A stretch of 64,000 nucleotides of DNA from Geoglobus acetivorans (GCF_039641995.1 NZ_CP087714.1:1740328-1804327); one strand, 5' to 3'. Shown: positions 8,022 through 17,046, counted from the first letter of the stretch. Numbers and translations are program-made. Notes: a model not told the origin generated them from the sequence alone.

Positions 8022-9148
8022 CTCCCGTGAGATTCAACAAACGCCTCAATCCTGCCCTCGATCTGGGCTTTTGAAAGCGGAAAGTCAAGGTCTATCGTTA
8101 AAACCGGCAGGTCAAGCTCATCGATAATGGCCGGACACTGGTGTCCGCAAACCTCGCAACCCCTGTCCTTGAAAACAATCACAGCCTCAGCCCTACTGGC
8201 TTTTATCCTGTCCCTTATGAACTTCACCCTCTCCAGCACGGAAAGCTCGTTAGATGCGGAGGTCATCACGCATGCGGTTGAATACAGGTATCTGTCTGCA
8301 ATCCCCTCCAGATTAGCTCTGTTTACAATTCCATTGTAGTATCCAGTGGAGGTGCAGAAGTCGTCCGAAACGATTGCAATTCCGTAATTCTCGAGAATCT
8401 TCAGAAGTTCAGAGCTGTAAAAGTCTGTGCCGGAAACATGAACCCTCAGAATGTAGTCTCCGTTTCCTTCCCTCTCTGAAAGAAGTCCGTAAAGCTCTTC
8501 TGCGATTCTGTTAAAGTCCTCTTTCAGCATGTGCATTGAGGAAAGCATGATCAGCATCCACTCTGAAGCGCTTACCTTCACTCTATCCTCGCTCCTCAAC
8601 CTCTCCAGTCTTGTGCAGACCTTTCTGAAGTTGTTGTATGTTTCTATGGATTTTTTCAGTGAGCTGGTATCTGTCTCAAAACCTGTAAACCTTGCAAGAA
8701 AACTCGAAAATCTTTCAAGCTCCCTGATGAAGAATCTTCTCGATTTCTCATCTCTGCTGAACGGATACTGAACCATGTAGGAGAATTCCGGGTTTAAATA
8801 AAAACGGTAGAGCGAAAAAAGATGAATTTTGGTGTCGTCGGAGGTCGTGCTCACGATTCCGTCCAGGAATTCTGTCTCACCCCTCAGTCCGGCCTCCATA
8901 ACGTTTCTTGCATAATAGCACGTCCACTGGGGCATGACGGAGCTGGCGTTAGGCGTGCTTCCGTAGTTTCCGAACACCCTCACCGGAACAGCCCCTGTGG
9001 AATGAATGACTTCCTCGGGAACGTTGTTGCAGAGCGTTCCTATAACCTTCATTCCCTTTTCTCTGTACTCCTTTATCTTTGTCCTGTTATCGATGGCGTT
9101 TTTCATCTGAGCAAACAGTCCCTCAACGCTATCGCTCAACGAAACCAC
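8018..9148 (-). CDS. BcrC/HgdB-like subunit of benzoyl-CoA reductase/2-hydroxyacyl-CoA dehydratase family
   Basis: A 376-residue HGD-D family protein with the typical N-terminal block (Cys 40 in GTLCNNVPEEVIHSTG, then AVPVRV), Cys 77 in QWTCYYAR, and a C-terminal EVCGHQCPAI. These cysteines are the likely ligands of the active-site [4Fe-4S] cluster. It pairs with the 411-residue subunit whose start overlaps its stop. The start is a GTG 4 bp after the ligase stop. The family alone does not separate dehydratase from ring reductase; purification or substrate tests would be needed to decide. Confidence 0.82.
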   Translation of the reverse strand: MVSLSDSVEGLFAQMKNAIDNRTKIKEYREKGMKVIGTLCNNVPEEVIHSTGAVPVRVFGNYGSTPNASSVMPQWTCYYARNVMEAGLRGETEFLDGIVSTTSDDTKIHLFSLYRFYLNPEFSYMVQYPFSRDEKSRRFFIRELERFSSFLARFTGFETDTSSLKKSIETYNNFRKVCTRLERLRSEDRVKVSASEWMLIMLSSMHMLKEDFNRIAEELYGLLSEREGNGDYILRVHVSGTDFYSSELLKILENYGIAIVSDDFCTSTGYYNGIVNRANLEGIADRYLYSTACVMTSASNELSVLERVKFIRDRIKASRAEAVIVFKDRGCEVCGHQCPAIIDELDLPVLTIDLDFPLSKAQIEGRIEAFVESHGR

Positions 9149-9152
9149 CGGT

Positions 9153-10817
9153 TCAGCTACCCTCGAATTTCTTCCTTTCTTCCTCTCTCAGGATTCTCCT
9201 GAGGATCTTGCCGACGGGAGACTTTGGAAGCTCGTCTCTGAACTCTATGATTCTCGGAACCTTGTAGCTTGCAAGGTGCTTTCTTGCGAATTCCACGATT
9301 TCCTCTTCTGTTGCGGTCTCGCCTTCCTTGAGGACTATGAATGCCTTTACAGTCTCGCCCCTGTACTTATCAGGCACACCGATAACTGCGCACTCCTTGA
9401 CCTTGGGGTGCATGTAGAGGACTTCCTCAACCTCTGACGGATAGATGTTGAAACCTCCGGCGATTATCATGTCCTTTTTTCTGTCCACTATGTAGATGTA
9501 GCCGTCCTCGTCCATGTAGCCCATGTCGCCCGTGTAGAGCCAGCCGTCCTTTATGGCCTCCCTCGTTTTTTCCGGGTCATTCCAGTACTCTCTGATTATT
9601 TTCTTGCTCCTGAGAACGATCTCTCCAATGTTCTCCTCACCGGGTGGGAGCGGATTGTCTGTGCCGGGGTCCATTATTCTCATCTCAACAGTTGGAACGG
9701 GCAATCCCGCACTGCCGACCTTTATAACTCCGTGTACCGGGTTGCTCGTGCCTATTATTGCAGCCTCGGTCAGCCCCCACTGCTCTATCACTGTTGCGTT
9801 TGGCATGAGGGCCTTGACCTCTTTCAGAAGCTCAACAGGCACTGGAGCGGAACCGACGCTTATGACTCTTACAGATGAGAAGTTTGCTGTTTTCGAGTAC
9901 GGATGGTTCACGATGGCGACAAGATGTGTTGGCACGCAGTGAATCTGAGTTATGCCGTAGGTTTCAATCGCACTGATGAATTCACCCGCATCGAAGTACG
10001 GGAAGAGGACAACAGTCCCGCCGTTCATGAAGACGTTCATGTTTGATGTCCATATTCCGTTTCCGTGGAACATGGGCATCAGGCCAGAAAAAACATCTTC
10101 GCCCCTTCTTATGTCAAGACATGCAGAAAATATCTTTGCGTCGATCATCAGGTTGCGGTGGGTGTAAACTGCGCCCTTCGACCTCCCGGTTGTTCCGCCC
10201 GTGTATGTTAATGAGGCGACGTCTTCCGGCTTCAGGTCCTTTTCAGGCTTCTTGGGTGAGTGTTTGAGCAGATCGTTGAAGTAGAGAACATTCTCCTTTT
10301 CCCTGATCTCCTGTTCGTGAAGCATCGGGATAAATCTTCTCGCTGAGGGGGATATGAAATCCCTCAGACTTGTGAGGATCACGTATTCGAGTTCGGTTCT
10401 GTCGAGAACGGCCTTCACTCTCTCATACAGGATGTCGAGGGTTACGATCGCCTTGGCTCCTGAGTGGTTCAGCTGGTACTCAAGCTCCCTTTCCGTGTAC
10501 ATCACGTTCGTGTGGACCGCAATCATTCCGTTGCTCAGCGCACCGAAATAGCCTATGTTGAACTGAGGGCAGTTGGGCATGAAAAATGAAATCCTGTCGC
10601 CCCTTTCCAGATATTCGCTCAGTCCACCTGCAAACCTGCAAACGTAGTCAAAAAACTCTCCGTACTTGATCCTGTTCCCGTAATAGATGATGGCATCCTT
10701 GTCTCTGAATTCTTCTGAAACGCTTTCAAGCGCATGGGGAGGAGTGGTGTCCGGCTCTTCGATGTCTTCCGGCCAGCCTATGTACGGATACCATTTTTTC
10801 CAGATCTGATCATTCAT
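9153..10817 (-). CDS. AMP-forming acyl/aryl-CoA ligase
   Basis: A 554-residue member of the ANL superfamily. The P-loop YTGGTTGRSKG is at about 205-215; further on are QWGLTE, the YTGD hinge block, the DRKKDMII core and the C-terminal catalytic Lys in SPVGKILRR. It makes an acyl-adenylate and then the CoA ester. It is the first gene of the operon with the ring-reductase-like subunits, so an aromatic or alicyclic acid is the likely substrate, although its sequence looks like the medium/long-chain fatty acid group. The transcript start would lie within the 10818-11044 gap. Confidence 0.9.
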   Translation of the reverse strand: MNDQIWKKWYPYIGWPEDIEEPDTTPPHALESVSEEFRDKDAIIYYGNRIKYGEFFDYVCRFAGGLSEYLERGDRISFFMPNCPQFNIGYFGALSNGMIAVHTNVMYTERELEYQLNHSGAKAIVTLDILYERVKAVLDRTELEYVILTSLRDFISPSARRFIPMLHEQEIREKENVLYFNDLLKHSPKKPEKDLKPEDVASLTYTGGTTGRSKGAVYTHRNLMIDAKIFSACLDIRRGEDVFSGLMPMFHGNGIWTSNMNVFMNGGTVVLFPYFDAGEFISAIETYGITQIHCVPTHLVAIVNHPYSKTANFSSVRVISVGSAPVPVELLKEVKALMPNATVIEQWGLTEAAIIGTSNPVHGVIKVGSAGLPVPTVEMRIMDPGTDNPLPPGEENIGEIVLRSKKIIREYWNDPEKTREAIKDGWLYTGDMGYMDEDGYIYIVDRKKDMIIAGGFNIYPSEVEEVLYMHPKVKECAVIGVPDKYRGETVKAFIVLKEGETATEEEIVEFARKHLASYKVPRIIEFRDELPKSPVGKILRRILREEERKKFEGS

Positions 10818-11044
10818 GATTTATTTTTACATTAATTCCTTAATAACTTTTTCTATCGATTTACATGTGTCAGAGCCATCAGCTGATTTTTATCGTTCAA
10901 TGAGGGATTAGAACGTTATTTGCTGTTTCGGTCTGCTGGAATTCTGTTTAATCTGTAAAGTATTAAAGCGAATCAATAAACCAAAGTTAAGATTATGTGA
11001 ATAATTGTCAAACAATGTAACAGCAGTAAAAATTTTGGAATGTG
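10818..11044. other. Intergenic, upstream of ligase operon
   Basis: AT-rich and without a plausible ORF. It carries an exact inverted repeat ATTGT-CAA-ACAAT at 11004-11016, continuing as ACAATGTAA, which resembles TTTACAATGTAA at the SDR promoter. TTTACA also occurs at 10825 and 10859. These may be operator sites for the ligase operon on the minus strand. Confidence 0.4.
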
Positions 11045-12070
11045 CTATTCCGGAACGGCATCTTCCTTCCTTACGGTGAACCTCTTTATCTTGCTCCATA
11101 ATCCTTCGGGTGCAATAACAGCCACAGCTATCAGGAGGATGTACAGCAGAACCTCATCGTTCACAGGGACCCATGCCGGAAAAGCCTGAACCGCACCTTT
11201 CAGCCACCAGTTCTTGAGGAGGTATATCACAAACCCGCCAAAAACGGGGCCGTACAGTGTACCAAGTCCGCCTATGACTGCAGACAGTATTATCAGCAGC
11301 ATGAGTGGAATGTCGTAAACATCGGGCCCGATGGTTATTCTGTAGTGGACGAGTGTGGCACCACCTATCCCTGCGAAGAACGAGCTTGTAACGAAGGCGA
11401 GGATCTTGTATTTGACAACGTTTATTCCAAGAGCCTCTGCAAGAACCTCGTCATCTCTGACCGCTCTGAACTTGAGGCCTATCTCGCTGTTCACGAGCAG
11501 CCAGATGAGTATGAACGAGATCATGAACACGGCGAATGCGAAGTAGTATCTGAGCAGGGGTGATTCAGCAAGGCCCCTTTCGAGACCTATTGAGAATCCC
11601 TCCTCACCACCGAATATGCTTGAGAAGACGTACACCGACTGCATGAACACGAGGGGCAGTATTGCGGTAACGAGCGAAAAGTAGTAACCCTTCAGTCTCA
11701 GCGTAATGATGCCTATGCCAAGTCCGAAAAGCGCCGCAACTATACCCCCCATGAGGATTGAGACGGGTACCGGTACGGGGGACATGCCCGCCAGGAAATC
11801 CACCGAACCTGAGAATCTGGACGGAACCTGGAGCAGAGCGGCAGTGTATGCCCCGAGACCAACAAAAACCGTGTGGCCGAGGTTGACCTGTCCCGTGTAT
11901 CCCACGATTATGTCCCAGCTTATCGTCAGGACCAGAAATATCATGGTGAGGCCCAGCAGGTACAAGAACGCCTCTGAAACAGCAAACGGGATAGCAAGCC
12001 CCGCTATGAGGAATATTGCCCATGCGATTATCTGCCTGATATCCATCTCCGGCAATTTCGATACTGTCAT
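11045..12070 (-). CDS. livM: Liv-type ABC transporter permease, LivM
   Basis: A 341-residue inner-membrane permease with about nine hydrophobic segments and the LivM signature (GYTGQVNLGH near the N-terminal third, LKGYYFSLVT, GGLGTLYGP). The frame is open further upstream, but the ATG at 12070 overlaps the LivH stop (ATGA) and follows GGTGGAAG, so I take it as the start. LivHM form the channel of branched-chain amino acid importers; in aromatic degraders, related systems import aromatic acids, and the genomic setting here makes that reasonable. Confidence 0.92.
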   Translation of the reverse strand: MTVSKLPEMDIRQIIAWAIFLIAGLAIPFAVSEAFLYLLGLTMIFLVLTISWDIIVGYTGQVNLGHTVFVGLGAYTAALLQVPSRFSGSVDFLAGMSPVPVPVSILMGGIVAALFGLGIGIITLRLKGYYFSLVTAILPLVFMQSVYVFSSIFGGEEGFSIGLERGLAESPLLRYYFAFAVFMISFILIWLLVNSEIGLKFRAVRDDEVLAEALGINVVKYKILAFVTSSFFAGIGGATLVHYRITIGPDVYDIPLMLLIILSAVIGGLGTLYGPVFGGFVIYLLKNWWLKGAVQAFPAWVPVNDEVLLYILLIAVAVIAPEGLWSKIKRFTVRKEDAVPE

Positions 12071-12924
12071 TCTTCCACCCCGAAAAGTCCTGTAGGTCTG
12101 AAAACCAGAATGGCAATTATCAGAAGGAGTGTTACGAACTCGGACCACCTCGCCCCGAAAAAGGTTATCACGATTGTGATCACATAACCGACAATGAATG
12201 CGGCAACTATGCTGCCCCTAACGCTTCCAAGCCCGCCGAGGATGACTATAGCAAATGCGTAGATGAGTGACTTCAGGGCCACCATCGGCGTGGCTGCGAA
12301 AACCTGAGTGTACAGTATGCCCCCAATTCCTGCCAGCACGGCAGAGATGAACATGGTGAGCATGAAAATCCTGTCAACATCGATGCCCACAAGCATTGCA
12401 CCTTCAACATTCTGCGAGGATGCGGATACCTTTTTCCCCGTTCTCGTCTTGTTGATGAACACCTCAAGCAGAATCAGACAGATGATTGCGACGAAGAACG
12501 CGAGGATTCGCTTGTATGTGATGGGCACACTCCCTATCCTGAGAACTCCGGTGATTAGCGAGGGATACGAAATGCCGTGCTCCCCGAACAGCAGGATGAG
12601 TATCTGTTCCACGAGGAGTGCAAACGCGAGGGTTACGATTATGATCATGACCTCGTGCTCCTTTATTCTGGCGAGTATTCCGGTGTACAGCGCAACACCT
12701 ATCATGCCCACGAGGAACACCGCTACGAACGATGCTATGTAGGGATCGAGCCCGTATTTGTACAGGCTGATGCCGATGTATGCCGACAGAATAAAAAACG
12801 TGCCGTGGGCAAAATTCAGGATTCTCGAAACACCGAAAATGAGTGAGAAACCTGAAGCAACGAGCGCCCATATTCCGCTTACGACAGCGCCATAGACAAG
12901 TATCCTGAGCAGGATATCTATCAT
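12067..12924 (-). CDS. livH: Liv-type ABC transporter permease, LivH
   Basis: A 285-residue permease with about eight membrane segments and the LivH blocks SGIWALVASGFSLIFGV and ILGGLGSVRGS. It precedes livM with a 4-bp ATGA overlap and follows livK after 72 bp. That gap contains GTTTACA sequences at 12921 and 12971 and A/T runs. It forms the membrane channel with LivM. Confidence 0.92.
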   Translation of the reverse strand: MIDILLRILVYGAVVSGIWALVASGFSLIFGVSRILNFAHGTFFILSAYIGISLYKYGLDPYIASFVAVFLVGMIGVALYTGILARIKEHEVMIIIVTLAFALLVEQILILLFGEHGISYPSLITGVLRIGSVPITYKRILAFFVAIICLILLEVFINKTRTGKKVSASSQNVEGAMLVGIDVDRIFMLTMFISAVLAGIGGILYTQVFAATPMVALKSLIYAFAIVILGGLGSVRGSIVAAFIVGYVITIVITFFGARWSEFVTLLLIIAILVFRPTGLFGVEE

Positions 12925-12996
12925 GGTTGATAATGTGTTTACAAAAAAATAAAAAAATTTCGGTCAAAGTTTACAAATTCTGGAACTTTTTTAAGT

Positions 12997-14325
12997 TCAA
13001 ATCCACGGTGGTAACTTAAGGTCTCCATTCGCGACGGTCGATGGGTACAGATAGTACTGCTTTCCGTCCTGCCACTGGGCTATGAAGTTTCTTACATATT
13101 CATCGCCCCAGACAAGGGCGTGATTGCTGTAGAAAGCAATGTTCCTCGTCAGCTTGGCAGGATTTCCGGGCTTGTATTTCTCAAGGTATTTGACGACAAC
13201 ATCCGGATCAAACGGATTCTTTTCTCCATCCTTATATGCTGCCTCTACCGCCATCTTGTAGAGATATACTGCATCGTACGCTCCATAAGCCTGATGGGAT
13301 TCAGGATAGTGTCCGTACTTCTTCTTGTAATTCTCGATGAACTTGGCCGCCATCTCGGTTGGTGGCGAGGTTATCAGCACACCACCGTCCACAAGGAACA
13401 GCTCATAATTGGCAGCCCCACCGGTCTTCTCGTAGAACTGGGCATCAATTGCGGCGAGATCATGACCACCGAGAATGGCAGGTATCTGCAGTTCAGCCCA
13501 CTGCTTTGCGAGAACATCTCCCGTTCCGGAAATGGCGAGTATCGGCATTATCAAATCCGCACCTTTGTCCTGAGCGTCAAGAAGGATCTGCTCATATTCG
13601 GTAAACCCTCTCGGAACCTTCTGATCTCCAACAATTTCTATTCCTCTTTCCTCAAGCAGAGGAGTCAGACCGGCAACAACAGGGTCGGTCCAGACGTGCT
13701 CATCTCTTATGATGTACACCTTGTTGATTTCAACACCCTTGCTTCTCAGGTAGTCTATCATGGCTGCAAGGTCCAGCGCGAAGGTTGAACCGTTGTTCTG
13801 ACTCACCCTGAACCAGTACTTGTACTTGTCATAGTTTTCGGCGACCATTTTCGGATGCACGGGACTTGAGGCATCCGAAAGGAATATCGTCTTTGTTTCA
13901 GCCATAACCTCCATCATTGCGCTCATGACTCCGCTGCTGAACCCTCCCGTGATCATGTCTGCATTTTCCTGTGTGGCGAGCCTTCTGAATTCGGCAGTTG
14001 CAGTATCCGGGTTGAGTTTCGTATCGCCTACGACGAGTTTCACTGGAAGACCGAGAATTCCACCCTGCGCGTTTATCTCATCAACTGCAAGCTGGGCTGC
14101 ATTCTTCTCAGCAGTTCCTTCAGGCAGAGACATGGGTCCTATGACTCCGATCACAACCTCCGTTTTCCCTCCAAACTTGGGTGTCGGGGTTGCGGTGGCC
14201 TGTGGAGTGGGCGTGGGTGTAGCCTGGGGTGTGGGTGTAGGTGTCGCTTCCGGCTTCTGCTCCTGAGCGCATCCGAGTGCCAATGCTGCCACCAACACCA
14301 GAACTAATATCAGTTTTTTCATCAT
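12997..14325 (-). CDS. livK: Liv-type substrate-binding lipoprotein
   Basis: A 442-residue periplasmic-binding-type protein. It has a lipoprotein signal with Cys 19 in LALGC, then a Thr/Pro-rich linker at about 27-50 that would hold the domain off the membrane, then a type 1 binding fold (GVIGPMSLPEG, AVDEINAQGGILG). The ligand cannot be read from sequence; branched-chain amino acids or aromatic carboxylates are both known for this family. It is first in the livKHM operon and is divergent from livGF. Confidence 0.9.
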   Translation of the reverse strand: MMKKLILVLVLVAALALGCAQEQKPEATPTPTPQATPTPTPQATATPTPKFGGKTEVVIGVIGPMSLPEGTAEKNAAQLAVDEINAQGGILGLPVKLVVGDTKLNPDTATAEFRRLATQENADMITGGFSSGVMSAMMEVMAETKTIFLSDASSPVHPKMVAENYDKYKYWFRVSQNNGSTFALDLAAMIDYLRSKGVEINKVYIIRDEHVWTDPVVAGLTPLLEERGIEIVGDQKVPRGFTEYEQILLDAQDKGADLIMPILAISGTGDVLAKQWAELQIPAILGGHDLAAIDAQFYEKTGGAANYELFLVDGGVLITSPPTEMAAKFIENYKKKYGHYPESHQAYGAYDAVYLYKMAVEAAYKDGEKNPFDPDVVVKYLEKYKPGNPAKLTRNIAFYSNHALVWGDEYVRNFIAQWQDGKQYYLYPSTVANGDLKLPPWI

Positions 14326-14381
14326 TTATTGTGATTGAAAAAGGTAATACTTAAATATTTCGTGGGCAAATACAACATTCG
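14326..14381. promoter_or_regulatory. Shared livK/livG divergent promoter
   Basis: The only TATA-like element, CTTAAATATT at 14350-14359, is close to symmetric. It lies about 27 bp before the livG ATG and about 30 bp before the livK ATG, so it could serve both directions with leaderless transcripts. The minus-strand reading ATATTTAAGTATTACC matches the Oah-gene promoter (ATATTTAAGTAATACC) at 15 of 16 positions. Confidence 0.5.
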
Positions 14382-15077
14382 ATGAAACCCCTACTCAAAG
14401 TTGAAAATGTTAAGAAAAAATTCGGTGAACTCGTTGCACTGGAAAATATTTCATTCGAAGTGTTTGACAGAGAATGTCTGGGTATAATTGGCCCAAATGG
14501 AGCAGGAAAAACAACGCTCTTCAATGTTATTTCGGGTCATATGAGGCCTACAGAAGGGAGAGTGTTCTTTGACGGGAAGGACATTACCGGAAAGAGGCCG
14601 AGCGAGCTTGTGAAGCTTGGACTTGTAAGGACGTTTCAGATTATAAGGGCATTCAGGAACATGACCGTGGAGGAGAATTTCCAGGCGGTTGGTGGAGACT
14701 ATGAAGGTATCATGAAGGAACTGGGTTTGTGGGGCAAGAGGAACATGGTTGCAAAGAACCTCTCCCAGGGCGATCTGAGAAAGCTGAATATAGGTCTTTC
14801 ACTGACAACAAAACCCAAACTTCTGCTTCTCGATGAACCGTTTTCGGGCTTAAGTCCGAAAGAGTGTGCAGAGCTTCATGCGGTAATAGACCACCTGAAG
14901 GAACGGGGAGTAACGATGGTCATTATTGAACACAAGCTCAAGGAGCTATTCAGCCACGTGGAAAGAGTTCTGGTGCTGAACTATGGCATACTGCTTTGTG
15001 AAGGTAAGCCGGATGAAGTTGTGAACGACGTGAAGGTTATTGAAGCATATCTCGGTGATGGGTATGCGGTTGCTTGA
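14382..15077 (+). CDS. livG: Liv-type ABC transporter ATPase, LivG
   Basis: A 231-residue ABC ATPase with Walker A GPNGAGKT at 37-44, a signature written LSQGDLRK where LSGG is usual, and Walker B LLLLDEP. It powers the LivHM channel with LivF. The ATG sits at the distance expected for a leaderless start from the TATA box at 14350. Confidence 0.92.
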   Translation: MKPLLKVENVKKKFGELVALENISFEVFDRECLGIIGPNGAGKTTLFNVISGHMRPTEGRVFFDGKDITGKRPSELVKLGLVRTFQIIRAFRNMTVEENFQAVGGDYEGIMKELGLWGKRNMVAKNLSQGDLRKLNIGLSLTTKPKLLLLDEPFSGLSPKECAELHAVIDHLKERGVTMVIIEHKLKELFSHVERVLVLNYGILLCEGKPDEVVNDVKVIEAYLGDGYAVA

Positions 15078-15753
15078 GGTCAGAAATCTGAATTCATTTT
15101 ACGGAAAGGCACACGTGCTTCACGACGTCTCGCTGCATGTGGATAAGGGCGAGACACTTGCAGTCCTCGGACCCAACGGAGCGGGAAAAACGACCCTGCT
15201 CAATTCGATATGTGGCATGGTGAGGACTGAGGGTGAGATACTCTTCAAGGATAGGGAAATCTCCTCTCTGAAACCCTACAGAAGGATCAGGCTTGGCATG
15301 GGAGTGTGTCCGGAGGGCAGAAAACTCTTTCCGGATATGACGGTGGAGGACAACCTCCTGCTTGGAGCGGGAAACGGAAATGCCAAGGAACAGCTTGAAT
15401 TCGTTTATGATCTATTCCCGAGAATAAAGGAGCTGAAGAATAATGTTGTTAAAAACATGAGTGGTGGGGAGCAGCAGATGGTCGCAATCGGCAGGGCGCT
15501 GATGTCCAATCCCGAGCTCCTTCTGCTTGATGAACCATCGATGGGGCTTGCACCGATAATTCTCGGGAAAATTATGGAGGCACTGAAAAGGATAAGGGAG
15601 GAGACAGAGATATCCATACTTCTCGTTGAGCAGAACGTCCATCTGGCGCTTCAGCTTGCTGACAGGGTCAGCGTCCTCGTCAAGGGCGAGATAGTGAGTG
15701 AGGGGAAGGCGGAGGAGATGGTCGATCTCGAGAAGCATTATTTTGAGCTGTAA
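15064..15753 (+). CDS. livF: Liv-type ABC transporter ATPase, LivF
   Basis: A 229-residue ABC ATPase with Walker A GPNGAGKT at 36-43, signature SGGEQQ and Walker B LLLLDEPSMGLAP. Its start overlaps the end of livG. Among several possible starts (15040, 15058, 15064) the ATG at 15064 has GGTG at the best spacing and gives the usual MRLLEVRNL beginning. It is the second ATPase of the importer. Confidence 0.92.
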   Translation: MRLLEVRNLNSFYGKAHVLHDVSLHVDKGETLAVLGPNGAGKTTLLNSICGMVRTEGEILFKDREISSLKPYRRIRLGMGVCPEGRKLFPDMTVEDNLLLGAGNGNAKEQLEFVYDLFPRIKELKNNVVKNMSGGEQQMVAIGRALMSNPELLLLDEPSMGLAPIILGKIMEALKRIREETEISILLVEQNVHLALQLADRVSVLVKGEIVSEGKAEEMVDLEKHYFEL

Positions 15754-15777
15754 AACGGGGTGATGGGGTTGCCTGTT

Positions 15778-16179
15778 ATGCTGAAGGTTAGAGATGTGAT
15801 GAATGAAGAGGTAACGAAGGTCGGGGAGAACGAGAATGTGCTTTCGGCAATGGAGAAGATGATTGAAAAGGGCGTGAAATGTGCGGTTGTGGTCGATGAC
15901 AGCGGAAAGGAGATTGGCCTGATAACGGAAGGCACGGTCGTCAGAAAGGTGCTGATGAAGCGGAAGGATCCTGCAGAGATCAGGGTTGGGGAGATAATGT
16001 CAACACCGCTGAAAACGATTCCGGCGGACATGAGTCTGAGAGATGCGATGATCAAGTTTGTTTCTGACAACGTCAAGCAGCTTTATGTTGAGGATAATGG
16101 AAAGATTGTGGGAATTATTACCGAGCACAGGATTTTGAAGGCGCTCACCGAGATAATTGTTACATTGCTCTCAATTTGA
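15778..16179 (+). CDS. Tandem CBS-domain protein
   Basis: A 133-residue protein made of two CBS domains (VRDVMNEEVTKVG and VGEIMSTPLKTIP beginnings). Such pairs bind adenosine nucleotides or S-adenosylmethionine and act as regulatory modules. It lies 24 bp after livF and is probably co-transcribed, so it may sense energy state for the importer or catabolic genes; this is inference. GTG 15760 and ATG 15763 are alternative starts; 15778 gives the common MLKVRDVM beginning. Confidence 0.85.
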   Translation: MLKVRDVMNEEVTKVGENENVLSAMEKMIEKGVKCAVVVDDSGKEIGLITEGTVVRKVLMKRKDPAEIRVGEIMSTPLKTIPADMSLRDAMIKFVSDNVKQLYVEDNGKIVGIITEHRILKALTEIIVTLLSI

Positions 16180-16189
16180 CCAGCGTTAT

Positions 16190-16235
16190 TTTACGAATTA
16201 AACATTAAATTTTTAAAGTGTGTTTACAATGTAAT
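16190..16235 (+). promoter_or_regulatory. SDR promoter with bipartite element
   Basis: TTTACGAATTA (16190-16200) is followed by the TATA-like ATTTTTAAAG (16209-16218) and then GTTTACAATGTAAT (16222-16235), which contains the perfect palindrome TTACA-A-TGTAA. The palindrome lies between TATA and the expected transcription start near 16240, a position where a bound repressor would block initiation. Confidence 0.5.
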
Positions 16236-16248
16236 ATCTGGTGATAGA

Positions 16249-17004
16249 ATGAGGTTTAAGGACCGGGTTGTGCTGGTAACCGGGGCAGGTAGAGGTATAG
16301 GAAGGGCGATAGCCGAGGCATTTGCCAGAGAAGGTGCGAATGTTGTGATCAATGATATAAATGAAGAGGATGCGAATAGAACAGCCAAGGAACTGGCCGA
16401 GATGTATGGTGTAAAAACTCTCGGCTACAGGGCAGACGTCACGAGCTATTCTGAAGTTTCTGAGATGGCGGAATACGTTAAAAGAGAACTCGGGACGGTT
16501 GACATCCTGGTGAACAATGCGGGGTTCTGGACGATCAAGAAGTTCATAGACACAACTCCTGAAGACTGGGAGAAGGATATCAGAATATGCTACTACGGTA
16601 CGCTGAACTGCACCCACGCCTTTCTGGGAGGTATGCTTGAGAAGAGGTACGGCAGGATAATCAACATCGTGAGTGATGCAGGGAGGATCGGAGAACCCTA
16701 TCTGGCGGTTTACTCCGGAGCGAAGGCAGCGGTGATAGGGTTCAGCAAGGCCCTCGCGAAAGAGGTTGCCAGGCGGAATATAACGGTCAACTGCGTTGCG
16801 GCTGGCGTGACGAAAACTCCGGGGGTTGAGGGCTTCCTGAAAAGTGTCGGCGGAGAGGAAAAGCTCGTTAAGGCGTATCCCAGAGGGAGACTCGGAAAGC
16901 CCGAGGACATCGCAAATGGTGTTATCTTCTTCGCTCTCGACGAGTCAGAATACATAACCGGACAGGTGATCAGCATAAGCGGAGGGTACACAACAGTCGG
17001 GTAA
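16249..17004 (+). CDS. Short-chain dehydrogenase/reductase
   Basis: A 251-residue classical SDR: cofactor motif TGAGRGIG at 11-18, NNAG at 89-92, and the catalytic Ser 142, Tyr 155, Lys 159. Asp 36 after the second strand favours NAD(H). Family members include 3-oxoacyl reductases and alicyclic 2-hydroxy-acyl-CoA dehydrogenases; the substrate cannot be fixed. It heads a run of genes for aldehyde oxidation and aryl-CoA formation and starts after GGTGAT. Confidence 0.88.
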   Translation: MRFKDRVVLVTGAGRGIGRAIAEAFAREGANVVINDINEEDANRTAKELAEMYGVKTLGYRADVTSYSEVSEMAEYVKRELGTVDILVNNAGFWTIKKFIDTTPEDWEKDIRICYYGTLNCTHAFLGGMLEKRYGRIINIVSDAGRIGEPYLAVYSGAKAAVIGFSKALAKEVARRNITVNCVAAGVTKTPGVEGFLKSVGGEEKLVKAYPRGRLGKPEDIANGVIFFALDESEYITGQVISISGGYTTVG

Positions 17005-17010
17005 TCTTAA

Positions 17011-17032
17011 CCGGCTTTTTCAAAATTTTTCT
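17011..17032 (+). terminator. T-rich terminator after SDR
   Basis: CCGGCTTTTT followed by ATTTTTCTG lies just after the SDR stop. Archaeal polymerase terminates on such T-runs. It comes just before the zinc-ribbon gene, so the AOR group may be a separate or only partly coupled transcript. Confidence 0.35.
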
Positions 17033-17046
17033 GTGAGGGGAGTAGT

